NCBI GenBank assembly: GCA_945903885.1
Contig: CAMDPB010000048.1
Coordinates: 1-7,363, forward strand
DNA from: Candidatus Finniella inopinata
GTDB lineage: Bacteria; Pseudomonadota; Alphaproteobacteria; Paracaedibacterales; CAITNM01
Direction: 5' to 3'
DNA length: 7,363 bases
Shown here: one piece after another, positions 1 to 6,214 of the stretch
Layout of the letters: every line of letters starts with the position of its first letter
How positions within the stretch are numbered: position 1 is the stretch's first letter
The notes under the pieces: model-generated
Database searches by the model: none
What the model saw: only the letters and a program-made list of their open reading frames with translations
What the model was told of the DNA's origin: nothing
Made by a program: the position numbers and the translations under genes

Positions 1-251
1 TCACAAGCGATCATGTTTACTTCATCAGAAGAAGTAACCGCGATAATTAAATCTGCTTCTTTAGCACCAGCACGATCAAGCACATCAGGGTGAGATGCAA
101 ACCCAAGGATGGGCTGCACATCAAGTTTATCGGAAATTATATCAAGAACTTGGGGAGAATGATCAACAACAGTAATATGATTTTGTTCTTGCACTAAATA
201 GCGCGCAATACTAAATCCTACTTGGCCAGCACCAAGAATAATTGCCTTCAC
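1..251 (-). CDS. trkA: TrkA, potassium uptake regulatory protein (N-terminal part, runs off the left edge)
   Basis: TrkA is the peripheral cytoplasmic NAD(H)-binding subunit that gates the Trk potassium channel at the inner membrane. Only the first 83 codons are visible. They form the start of a Rossmann-type RCK_N domain. The protein opens MKAIILGAGQVG, giving the dinucleotide motif G-A-G-Q-V-G at residues 7-12, with the expected acidic residue ending strand 2 at D30 (ITVVD). Further on are the family-like stretches HPDVLDRAGA and ADLIIAVTSSDEVNMIA. I chose the GTG at 249-251 because the glycine-rich strand begins straight after it and a GAAGG ribosome site (259-263) lies 7 bases upstream, inside the end of ntrX. 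Only three bases separate it from the ntrX stop, so it is almost certainly co-transcribed. The ntrY-ntrX-trkA order is typical of alphaproteobacteria. The C-terminal half is outside the window. Confidence 0.93.
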   Translation of the reverse strand, partial: MKAIILGAGQVGFSIARYLVQEQNHITVVDHSPQVLDIISDKLDVQPILGFASHPDVLDRAGAKEADLIIAVTSSDEVNMIAC

Positions 252-254
252 TTT

Positions 255-1646
255 TTAACCTTCACGATAATCACTAACCCCTAGGGCACGTAGTTTTCTA
301 TGCAACGCCGATCGTTCCATGCCTATAAATCTGGCTGTTTGTGAGATATTACCATCAAACCGTTGGATTTGGGCAAGCAGGTATTTCCGCTCAAAAGTCT
401 CTCTGGCTTCACGCAGAGGAAGCACGATAATATCCGCCGACTTTTGCTGCCAATTATTGCCAAGAGGAGCGTCATTTTGAATTTCAGGCGGAAGCATTTC
501 AGGGGTAATTGCGCTTGTAGGATCCCCCCCTGCCATAATCAACAACCATTCAACAACATTTTTAAGTTGGACAATATTTCCTGGCCAGCTGTAGGTCTGT
601 AGTATTGTTAGGGATGAATCATCAATTTTTCTAGTCATAGAACAGCGACTTTTCGCAATAGTGTCCATAAAATACGAAATCAACAATGGAATGTCACTAG
701 CGCGCTCTTTTAAGGAGGGAAGGCGAACATGGTTTGCTGTAAAACGATAATACAAGTCTTCACGCAAATTTCCATTTTGCACTAGGTCATTTAGATTTTC
801 AGATGTGCTTGCAAAATACCGAATATCAACTTTGATGGGATCTTTTGAACCCAACCGGAAGAACGTGCCATCTTGCAGAAGCCTTACAATTTTACCCTGA
901 ATAGGCAAAGGCAAAAGTTGGATTTCTTCTAAATATAGCGTTCCTCCATGCGTTTTTTCCACAATACCAATTTTACGAGGTTCACTTTGGATTTGACCTT
1001 GAATTTCCGTGCCAAAAAGTTCCGCTTCAATGGTTGTGGGGTGAATACTGCCACAATGAAACACTGTAAAAGGTAAACTAGAGCGCTTTGAAAGTCGGTG
1101 TATTTCACGAGCGACACTTTCTTTTCCAGTGCCAGTTTGCCCCGTTATGAATGCTCTACTATTGCCTTCGGCCATTTCGTCGATAAGGTGACGAATTTGC
1201 TCAATGACTAAACTTTTTCCAATAAGACTAGAATTGCCTGCACGTTGGCGTAACTCATCATTTTCACGTTTCAAAGATGATGACTCAATGGCGCGTTCAA
1301 CAACCATAAGTAGGCGTTCGGTTTTAAAGGGTTTTTCAATAAAATCGTAGGCACCTTTCTTTATGGCCGCAACTGCGGTTTCAATTGTGCTGTGCCCGCT
1401 AATCATGACCGTTGGCACGTACGGGTGGTCACGTTTTATAATTTCTAAAATCTTCAAACCATCACGTTCGCCATCACCTAACCATACATCAAGTATCACT
1501 AAATTTGGCTGACGCTTCTTGATTTCTTCCAGAGCTTGCACGCCATCTGCAGCTACTCGGCAATTGTAGTCTTCGTCGCTCAAGATTCCGCCAATGAGTT
1601 CGCGAATATCTTTCTCATCATCTACAACTAAAATATCAAACGCCAT
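255..1646 (-). CDS. ntrX: NtrX-like two-component response regulator with degenerate AAA+ domain
   Basis: Cytoplasmic response regulator, partner of the NtrY kinase encoded just upstream. The receiver domain (about 1-120) has the acidic pocket D9/D10, phosphoacceptor D53 (VILDVWL) and K105 in EKPF. A central AAA+ domain (about 140-375) has Walker A GQTGTGKE at 169-176 and REDLYYR at 295-301. A Fis-type helix-turn-helix (about 409-456) ends the protein. The GAFTGA loop used to contact sigma-54 is absent after ELFGTE (209-214), as is usual in alphaproteobacterial NtrX and unlike NtrC. Two more losses are visible: Walker B reads LYLEEI (E240-E241 instead of DE), and the sensor II arginine of WPGN-I-R is V359. 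It is therefore probably a sigma-54-independent DNA binder. The ATG at 1644-1646 overlaps the end of ntrY by 11 bases and follows an AAGGA ribosome site. The 463-residue length is normal for the family. Confidence 0.94.
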   Translation of the reverse strand: MAFDILVVDDEKDIRELIGGILSDEDYNCRVAADGVQALEEIKKRQPNLVILDVWLGDGERDGLKILEIIKRDHPYVPTVMISGHSTIETAVAAIKKGAYDFIEKPFKTERLLMVVERAIESSSLKRENDELRQRAGNSSLIGKSLVIEQIRHLIDEMAEGNSRAFITGQTGTGKESVAREIHRLSKRSSLPFTVFHCGSIHPTTIEAELFGTEIQGQIQSEPRKIGIVEKTHGGTLYLEEIQLLPLPIQGKIVRLLQDGTFFRLGSKDPIKVDIRYFASTSENLNDLVQNGNLREDLYYRFTANHVRLPSLKERASDIPLLISYFMDTIAKSRCSMTRKIDDSSLTILQTYSWPGNIVQLKNVVEWLLIMAGGDPTSAITPEMLPPEIQNDAPLGNNWQQKSADIIVLPLREARETFERKYLLAQIQRFDGNISQTARFIGMERSALHRKLRALGVSDYREG

Positions 1647-3462
1647 GGTATTCCTTTTTTGAATAAGAGAACTCTAAAATAACTTTTGCACCAGTCTGGT
1701 GATCACTGTCTTTAAATTCTATGCTTCCATTGTGGTCCATTGCAATCTTAGAAACAATCGCTAAGCCTAGACCTGTACCTTTTTCACGTGTTGTGTAATA
1801 GGGCTCAATCAAGCGTTCACGATTTACTTTTTCAAAACCTGGGCCGTTATCTTCAATGATCATATAAAAATGTTTGTCTTCAAGCAACAATCGAAGTGAA
1901 ATTAAAGGTTTTAAAACCTTATTTTCTTCTACAGCATTTACTGCGTTTTGCAAAAGGTTTGTTAACAATTGGCTCACTTGTTGGCTGTCACAGCTCCAAA
2001 GAAAATTTTGAGGCCCCTTAAACTCAAAGGTAATATGGCGATATGCTTGAATTTGTAGTTCCATTGCTTGCTTACATAAATCAACAAGATCTTCTTCTTG
2101 CACATATGGTTCTGGCATACGAGCAAAAGCAGAAAACTCATTCACAAGATTACCGATGTGATTTACCTGACGAATAATCGTATCAATGCAGTTTTGAAAA
2201 GTATCAGGATCATTTTCAATTTGCTTTAAGTATTTACGCTTCAATCTCTCTGCTGAAAGCTGAATGGGAGTTAATGGATTTTTGATCTCATGAGCAATCT
2301 TTCGGGCCACATCAGCCCAAGCAGCCTTTCTTTGATTAAAAGCAAGCTCTTCATTTTGCTTTTTAAGACGCTGAGTCATATGGTTAAATGCCCCAATAAG
2401 GTTGTCTATTTCGTTATTCAATGGCTTATTCGTAATATGCACATTTAGGTCACCATGACTTACACGATGCGCTGCCTCAATAAGCTTAGAAATGGGAGAA
2501 AACAAAGTATTTGCAAGGGAAAGCCCCATCCACGCAGAGGCCAAAATCAACACTAAAACTAAAATTGCAAAAAATGCTAGGAAGGTTAGCTGAATATCAC
2601 CCTGCTGAAGCTCCAACGTTGAATAGGCAGTCACAGCTCCTTTAGCCTTATCCATTGCTTTTGTGACGTCTTCAGAAACAGTTTTTCCAATAAAAAGATA
2701 TGTGTCACTAACCGGGTCTAACTGAATTAATGCACGAACTTTGTCTTTGTGAGTGAATAAAACAATCTCACCTTCTTTTGCAGTGGCTAAATCTTGCAAA
2801 GTAATATTTTCAAAAGCGAGTGCAAAAGTGAAATAAGATTTTGCAATAATATTAAGATGCCCATCAAAGACAAGAACTTCATTTAAACCACGCTGCTCGG
2901 AAAGCTGCGTTAATGCATGGTTAAACTCCTCAGTATTTTGAACAAGCATGGAGCTAATAGGACGCAGCTGCATAACCATACTCATTCCATCAATGCGAAT
3001 CGTATTCTTTTTTTCTTTAATGTAATTTTCAGCAATTTCTGTAGCAGCGGTGATGGTAGTCTTAAATGGCTCTGTAAATAATGATTTAATGGAGGAATTA
3101 AAAAAGAATGTAGAAAATATGGAAATACCAACGGCAGGAAGCAAGCATGTAATTGCTAAAACCATGACCAAATGCAAGTGTAGCTTTGTACCGCGAATCC
3201 CTCGTTTGCGATCCAGCCACAAAATGATAACGCGCCTGATGATAAAAATGGCCATTAGCACTAAAAGGCCAAGATTAATGTAAAGATAGGGCAACACAGC
3301 CGTTGCCCTTAAAACACCAGGGCCCAGACGCATAACCCAAAGTGTAGCTGCGCATGAACATAGTGCAAGTGCCATAACGACATATTGTGAAGTTTTGGCT
3401 ATCTTATCGCGGCCTAAAAGCTGGACAATACGGGCAGCAAGTGACGAAGCTTCTGCAATCAT
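1636..3462 (-). CDS. ntrY: NtrY-like membrane sensor histidine kinase (short form without PAS)
   Basis: Inner-membrane histidine kinase that should phosphorylate NtrX, in a system linked in other alphaproteobacteria to nitrogen, redox and envelope responses. The 608 residues show hydrophobic segments at about 26-45, 57-80 and 95-117, an extracytoplasmic region (about 118-290), and a fourth segment at about 291-313. A HAMP linker follows (about 315-367). The dimerisation and phosphotransfer helix carries H391 in HEIKNPLTPIQLSAERL. The ATPase core has an N box (TNLLQNAVNAV, 501-511), G1 (EDNGPGF, 537-543) and G2 (GTGLGLAIV, 562-570). A short coiled-coil stretch joins HAMP directly to the H box, so the PAS domain found in longer NtrY proteins (700 or more residues) is missing. 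The ATG at 3460-3462 has only a weak ribosome site. It is the first gene of the leftward ntrY-ntrX-trkA unit. No ntrB or ntrC is seen upstream. Confidence 0.94.
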   Translation of the reverse strand: MIAEASSLAARIVQLLGRDKIAKTSQYVVMALALCSCAATLWVMRLGPGVLRATAVLPYLYINLGLLVLMAIFIIRRVIILWLDRKRGIRGTKLHLHLVMVLAITCLLPAVGISIFSTFFFNSSIKSLFTEPFKTTITAATEIAENYIKEKKNTIRIDGMSMVMQLRPISSMLVQNTEEFNHALTQLSEQRGLNEVLVFDGHLNIIAKSYFTFALAFENITLQDLATAKEGEIVLFTHKDKVRALIQLDPVSDTYLFIGKTVSEDVTKAMDKAKGAVTAYSTLELQQGDIQLTFLAFFAILVLVLILASAWMGLSLANTLFSPISKLIEAAHRVSHGDLNVHITNKPLNNEIDNLIGAFNHMTQRLKKQNEELAFNQRKAAWADVARKIAHEIKNPLTPIQLSAERLKRKYLKQIENDPDTFQNCIDTIIRQVNHIGNLVNEFSAFARMPEPYVQEEDLVDLCKQAMELQIQAYRHITFEFKGPQNFLWSCDSQQVSQLLTNLLQNAVNAVEENKVLKPLISLRLLLEDKHFYMIIEDNGPGFEKVNRERLIEPYYTTREKGTGLGLAIVSKIAMDHNGSIEFKDSDHQTGAKVILEFSYSKKEYHGV

Positions 3463-3746
3463 CTCGATTTTTTAAGAAAGCTGAATTCTTGATAAATATA
3501 CATTCTCGGCATTCTGCAACAAAGAATCTTCCAAGGGGAAGTATCACATAGGTTGGACAGTAAAGAAAAGAGATTTGTATGTACTTTTTGAAGAAATAGT
3601 ATATTTAGGTCTTCATATCTAAGAACAGCGCTCTAGTTTATTTCGATGCATTCCACGTATTCACCAACTTCAAAATTGATGCTTTGCTTTTTTCGTTACA
3701 TACTCGACGAATATAAAAATCTACCATAGTAAAAGGCGAACTTATT
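3463..3746. other. Divergent intergenic region between ntrY and the carrier gene
   Basis: This 284-base AT-rich spacer separates leftward ntrY from the rightward carrier gene, so it should hold promoters for both. On the minus strand there is a candidate ntrY promoter (3495-3522). On the plus strand the best -10-like hexamer is TATAAA at 3712-3717, about 30 bases before the chosen carrier start, but no convincing -35 lies at the right distance. An AAAAGG stretch at 3731-3736 would serve as ribosome site for the TTG at 3747. I see no tRNA, strong terminator, repeat array or gene remnant. In many alphaproteobacteria ntrB and ntrC lie upstream of ntrY; nothing here resembles them. Confidence 0.6.
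3495..3522 (-). promoter_or_regulatory. Candidate sigma-70-type promoter for ntrY
   Basis: Read on the minus strand, TTGTTG (3517-3522) and TATATT (3495-3500) are separated by 16 bases and lie about 33 bases before the ntrY start codon. The -35 matches the consensus at only three of six positions, so this is a weak prediction made from position and spacing. Confidence 0.3.
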
Positions 3747-4675
3747 TTGCTCCAAAAGACTGCTATGTGCGCTGTAATTATTTTTTCACCGCTGTTCACT
3801 AACGACACAAACGACAGGCCAGAAAATCCAAGCCGTAAAACACAACGCCTTGCAAAAACTCTTGCTGGCTGTCAATCAACTTTTGAAAGTTTAACCCCAG
3901 GAATTAAGCGTGCATGCCTCTCTCTTGCCTTTGATATTCCAACCATCCTTCGTCAGGTCACAGAAAATTCCTACAAAAAATATTCTATGACTTAATTAGT
4001 GGAAAAACACCTTATATTGGACTTTTGGGGGTTCATAGCATCGAAACCTTTTTAAGGTCACAAGTTATTTACTCCCTGTATTCCTTTATTACCCAACAAA
4101 CTAGAGAGTTTGCACCTAACTTATCAAAGGAATATTCTATGCTTCCACAAGCAGCAGCGACTGTAGTGATAGCCGGAAGTGACGTCTTTTGCATGAATCC
4201 CTTTGAACGCGCAAAAGTATGCCTTTTAAATAAGAGGCCCATCCCGTTCGTCTGCAATGGGAAATTAGATTGGCCAATGCTTTTTAGAAGTAGAGAATGG
4301 CTTTTTACAGGTGGAACACTAACCTTTCAAACTAGCTTTGTGCATGTGGGAATTTTTTTAACATTAAAACATTACATAAGCCCTTTAATTGTAAAAGGGG
4401 ACACCCCAAGCTTTTATGAGTCCCTTCAGATGGGGGCCTTAATTGCTGCAGCACAAACAGCCATCACATACCCGTTGTTAACCTTTAGAGCAAAATTACA
4501 TGATCAACAGGCCGAACTATTCAATGCAGGCAAAGATAGAATTACAACCACACGCTTTTTTTACGAGCTTTATCGAAAAAATAAATTGCTTCTATTGTAT
4601 TCTGGAGCAATGTCACGTTTGGTTCGGGGATTCGTCATATCCACACAGGATGCGTCTGCCTTACATAATAAATAG
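3747..4675 (+). pseudogene. Mitochondrial carrier family (SLC25-like) protein, split by a one-base frameshift
   Basis: This reads as a six-helix, threefold-repeated carrier of the mitochondrial carrier family, normally a eukaryotic solute exchanger of about 300 residues. Frame one (from TTG 3747, after AAAAGG at 3731-3736) stops at 3993-3995. The second frame runs on to 4675. One extra A in the A6 run at 3975-3980 joins them into a 309-residue protein. Carrier signatures (P-x-D/E-x-x-K/R) appear as AFDIPT (61-66), PFERAK (152-157) and PLLTFR (243-248), exactly 91 residues apart. Each is followed by an aromatic-x-G turn and a further hydrophobic helix: YIGLLG at 90-95, LFTGG at 186-190, and LYSGAMSRLVRG at 284-295. 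Acidic-basic pairs D63-K157 and E154-R248 are kept. The third pair is lost at both partners (L245 and T66). No transported substrate can be inferred. A host-directed effector, an exchanger in the bacterial membrane, or a decaying acquired gene are all possible. Family call fairly confident; functional state unknown. Confidence 0.72.
3975..3980 (+). other. A6 run at the frameshift point of the carrier gene
   Basis: The first frame reads TAC AAA AAA TAT and stops five codons after the run, counting the TAA (3993-3995). The next part of the carrier repeat is in the -1 frame (ATA TTC TAT GAC, giving I-F-Y-D-L). Restoring a seventh A, or a -1 slip by the ribosome or by RNA polymerase on the A run, produces one continuous protein. 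The sequence cannot tell whether this is a fixed mutation, productive slippage or a sequencing indel. Confidence 0.6.
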
Positions 4676-4702
4676 AATGCGAGCTTGCACTAGATTAATT
4701 AT

Positions 4703-4732
4703 TAGACATTTGATAGTTTGAGATCATATAAA
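4703..4732 (+). promoter_or_regulatory. Candidate sigma-70-type promoter for hslO
   Basis: TAGACA (4703-4708, five of six matches to the -35 consensus) and TATAAA (4727-4732, five of six to the -10) are 18 bases apart. Transcription would start near 4739-4740, leaving a leader of only about 10 bases before the hslO ATG at 4749. It lies in the 73-base gap after the carrier gene and probably drives hslO, and perhaps rsmG-parA-parB by read-through. Confidence 0.5.
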
Positions 4733-4748
4733 TAGCGAAGCAAGAACA

Positions 4749-5597
4749 ATGAATTCAGACAGATGCTTATCTTTTTATTTAAGTGATGGTGCAATGAAAG
4801 GGCATTTTTGCCGTTTAGGTGATTCAATTACAAATGCGCTACATAATCATAGCTATCCTTCAAAAATAAATACTCTTTTGTCTGAAATGACAGCCATTTC
4901 TCAGTGTTTTTCGATGGATATAAAATCGAACTCACAAACAACAATGCAGTTAACCGGCACGTCTCCAGTTAAATTAGCACTGGTTAACTCACTAGATTGC
5001 AAGTTTTTCAGGTGTTGCGCGACATTAGACCAAGCATCAAATATCGATATTGAAGGACTTTCAGTTCCGCAACTGTTTGGACAAAATGGGAAACTTGTTT
5101 TTACTATTGATTTTGATAACCAGCATTATCAGACGATAGTAGAACTCAACGCATCTAGCTTACAAGAATGTTTTCAACATTATTTTATTCAGTCTCAGCA
5201 AATTCCAACCATTGTTATGGTATGCAGTTCAGTTAGCGATAACAAAATAGAGAGCGCCGCCTTGTTGTTGCAAAAAATGCCACCGTCTTCTGCAAAAAAC
5301 AAAGAGGTTTCTAATGATACATGGCATGAAGCATCATGCTTTGCAGCCACGATAAAGCCTCATGAGTTACTGAGCACAGGACCATCAATGGAGCGTTTAA
5401 TAGAATTAGTATTCGATGGTTTGGCCCCGATTGTTTCACGTGAAACAACCTTGGGCTTTCAATGCACCTGCAATCATGAGAAGATCATTAACATCATTAA
5501 AAGCTTAGATTCACAAAGCAGTGATGAAAATCTTGAGGTTACTTGTGAGTACTGCAATAAAAAATACACTATAGACAAAACAGAAATTGATTCATAA
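4749..5597 (+). CDS. hslO: Hsp33 redox-regulated holdase chaperone
   Basis: Cytoplasmic ATP-independent chaperone that binds unfolding proteins during oxidative stress. It is switched on when its four zinc-bound cysteines oxidise to disulfides and release the metal. The 282-residue length is usual. The N-terminal substrate-binding and dimer domain occupies about 1-185. A linker region follows, including ERLIELVFDGLAPIV at about 215-229. The C-terminal redox switch has C239-x-C241 and C266-x-x-C269, separated by 24 residues, as the family requires. Extra cysteines (for example C84, C89, C90) are not part of the known switch. The coding sequence contains a perfect parS site (5432-5447) in the linker just ahead of the zinc domain, translated V-S-R-E-T. 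The start at 4749 has only a weak purine-rich leader (GAAGCAAGAACA). A good promoter lies upstream, and rsmG follows after 47 bases. In alphaproteobacteria the gene before rsmG is usually mnmG, so hslO in this position is unusual. Confidence 0.95.
   Translation: MNSDRCLSFYLSDGAMKGHFCRLGDSITNALHNHSYPSKINTLLSEMTAISQCFSMDIKSNSQTTMQLTGTSPVKLALVNSLDCKFFRCCATLDQASNIDIEGLSVPQLFGQNGKLVFTIDFDNQHYQTIVELNASSLQECFQHYFIQSQQIPTIVMVCSSVSDNKIESAALLLQKMPPSSAKNKEVSNDTWHEASCFAATIKPHELLSTGPSMERLIELVFDGLAPIVSRETTLGFQCTCNHEKIINIIKSLDSQSSDENLEVTCEYCNKKYTIDKTEIDS
5432..5447. promoter_or_regulatory. parS: parS centromere site 1 (inside hslO)
   Basis: TGTTTCACGTGAAACA is a perfect 16-base palindrome identical to the widely conserved bacterial chromosomal parS consensus. 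ParB loads here as a CTP-dependent clamp and spreads along DNA, and ParA then segregates the origin region. The site lies within hslO codons 229-233 (V-S-R-E-T), 779 bases before the parA start. Confidence 0.96.
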
Positions 5598-5609
5598 AAT
5601 GACATAAAT

Positions 5610-5627
5610 AAGTAAAGTTATTTACTT
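5610..5627 (+). terminator. Weak AT-rich hairpin between hslO and rsmG
   Basis: AAGTAAA (5610-5616) and TTTACTT (5621-5627) are perfect inverted arms around a four-base loop, followed by TT and then C. The seven-pair stem has only one G-C pair and the T tract is short. It could be a weak attenuator or terminator after hslO, or simply chance in AT-rich DNA. It also occupies the 5' leader of rsmG, which lacks a clear ribosome site. Confidence 0.25.
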
Positions 5628-5644
5628 TTCACACAAGTTAGCAA

Positions 5645-6214
5645 ATGAGCACAGAAGTTTTTTCCGATTTTATTGATGAGCTTCTTAAGTGGAATAAATC
5701 AATTAACCTAGTGCAAGAAAGCACGACACCCTCCATTCAGGACCGGCATATTCTAAATTCACTTTTAATAAAGCCTCATCTTGATTATGACAAGGATGTG
5801 ATAGTGGATATTGGATCTGGAGCAGGATTTCCCGGACTAGTGTTGGCAATCGATGGCGCAAAAAATGTGCATTTAGTTGAGCCAACAGGGAAAAAAGTTG
5901 TTTTCTTAAATCACATTAAAAATATCTACAAGTTGCCACTGCAAATTCATGAGTGCAGATGGCAAGACTTAAAATTAAGTAACGCCACTGTCGTAACAAG
6001 CAGGGCTTTTGCATCTTTAACAAATTTACTTGAGGCAATGAGTTTTGTTTCACGTGAAACAAAAGAGGCGCGTGGAATTTTTTTAAAGGGGGCTAAGGTC
6101 AAAGAGGAAATTGTGGAGGCCAAAGAAAATTGGAATTTTGATATGGAAATTTTTGAAAACCCAAACCACGAAAGAGGGTGTGTTTTAAAAGTATCGAAAG
6201 TGTCTAGAAAATGA
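5645..6214 (+). CDS. rsmG: RsmG (GidB), 16S rRNA m7G527 methyltransferase
   Basis: Cytoplasmic S-adenosylmethionine-dependent enzyme that methylates N7 of G527 in 16S rRNA; its loss is known in other bacteria to give low-level streptomycin resistance. The 189 residues are slightly shorter than the usual 200-210 because both ends are trimmed. The family N-terminus is seen as LLKWNKSINLV (13-23) and DRHILNSL (33-40). The SAM-binding loop is DIGSGAGFPG (55-64). The following motif is VEPTGKKVVFL (78-88), and VTSRAFASL (117-125) carries the conserved arginine R120. A perfect parS site sits at codons 135-139 (V-S-R-E-T). No good Shine-Dalgarno precedes the ATG; the start is chosen because the family N-terminal helix begins there. 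The stop overlaps the parA start as ATGA (4 bases), pointing to translational coupling. The rsmG-parA-parB order is common in bacteria. Confidence 0.96.
   Translation: MSTEVFSDFIDELLKWNKSINLVQESTTPSIQDRHILNSLLIKPHLDYDKDVIVDIGSGAGFPGLVLAIDGAKNVHLVEPTGKKVVFLNHIKNIYKLPLQIHECRWQDLKLSNATVVTSRAFASLTNLLEAMSFVSRETKEARGIFLKGAKVKEEIVEAKENWNFDMEIFENPNHERGCVLKVSKVSRK
6046..6061. promoter_or_regulatory. parS: parS centromere site 2 (inside rsmG)
   Basis: A second perfect TGTTTCACGTGAAACA palindrome lies 614 bases from the first and 150 bases before the parA start. It is embedded in rsmG codons 135-139 and translated V-S-R-E-T, the same reading phase as the site in hslO. Several close parS copies near parAB are normal and help ParB nucleate. 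Confidence 0.96.

Noticed and set aside
255..1646. Calling this regulator NtrC
   Set aside because: GAFTGA is absent, the kinase upstream is NtrY-type with membrane segments, and trkA follows, all of which fit NtrX.
1780..1795. A CACGTG core inside ntrY resembling parS
   Set aside because: Only the left arm and core match (TTTCACGTG); the right arm reads TTGTG rather than AAACA, so the palindrome is broken.
3529..3542. Short inverted repeat CTTCC-AAGG-GGAAG in the intergenic region
   Set aside because: A five-pair stem with no T tract and no known operator match; it occurs by chance too easily to call.
3646..3729. A 27-codon ATG frame just upstream of the carrier gene
   Set aside because: It has no clear ribosome site and no recognisable motif, and is within the length expected by chance in AT-rich DNA.
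4025..4675. Treating the second half of the carrier as a separate gene starting at TTG 4025
   Set aside because: The carrier repeat continues upstream of this TTG in the same frame (F-Y-D-L-I-S-G-K-T-P-Y-I-G), there is no suitable ribosome site, and a product missing the first signature would be an incomplete carrier.
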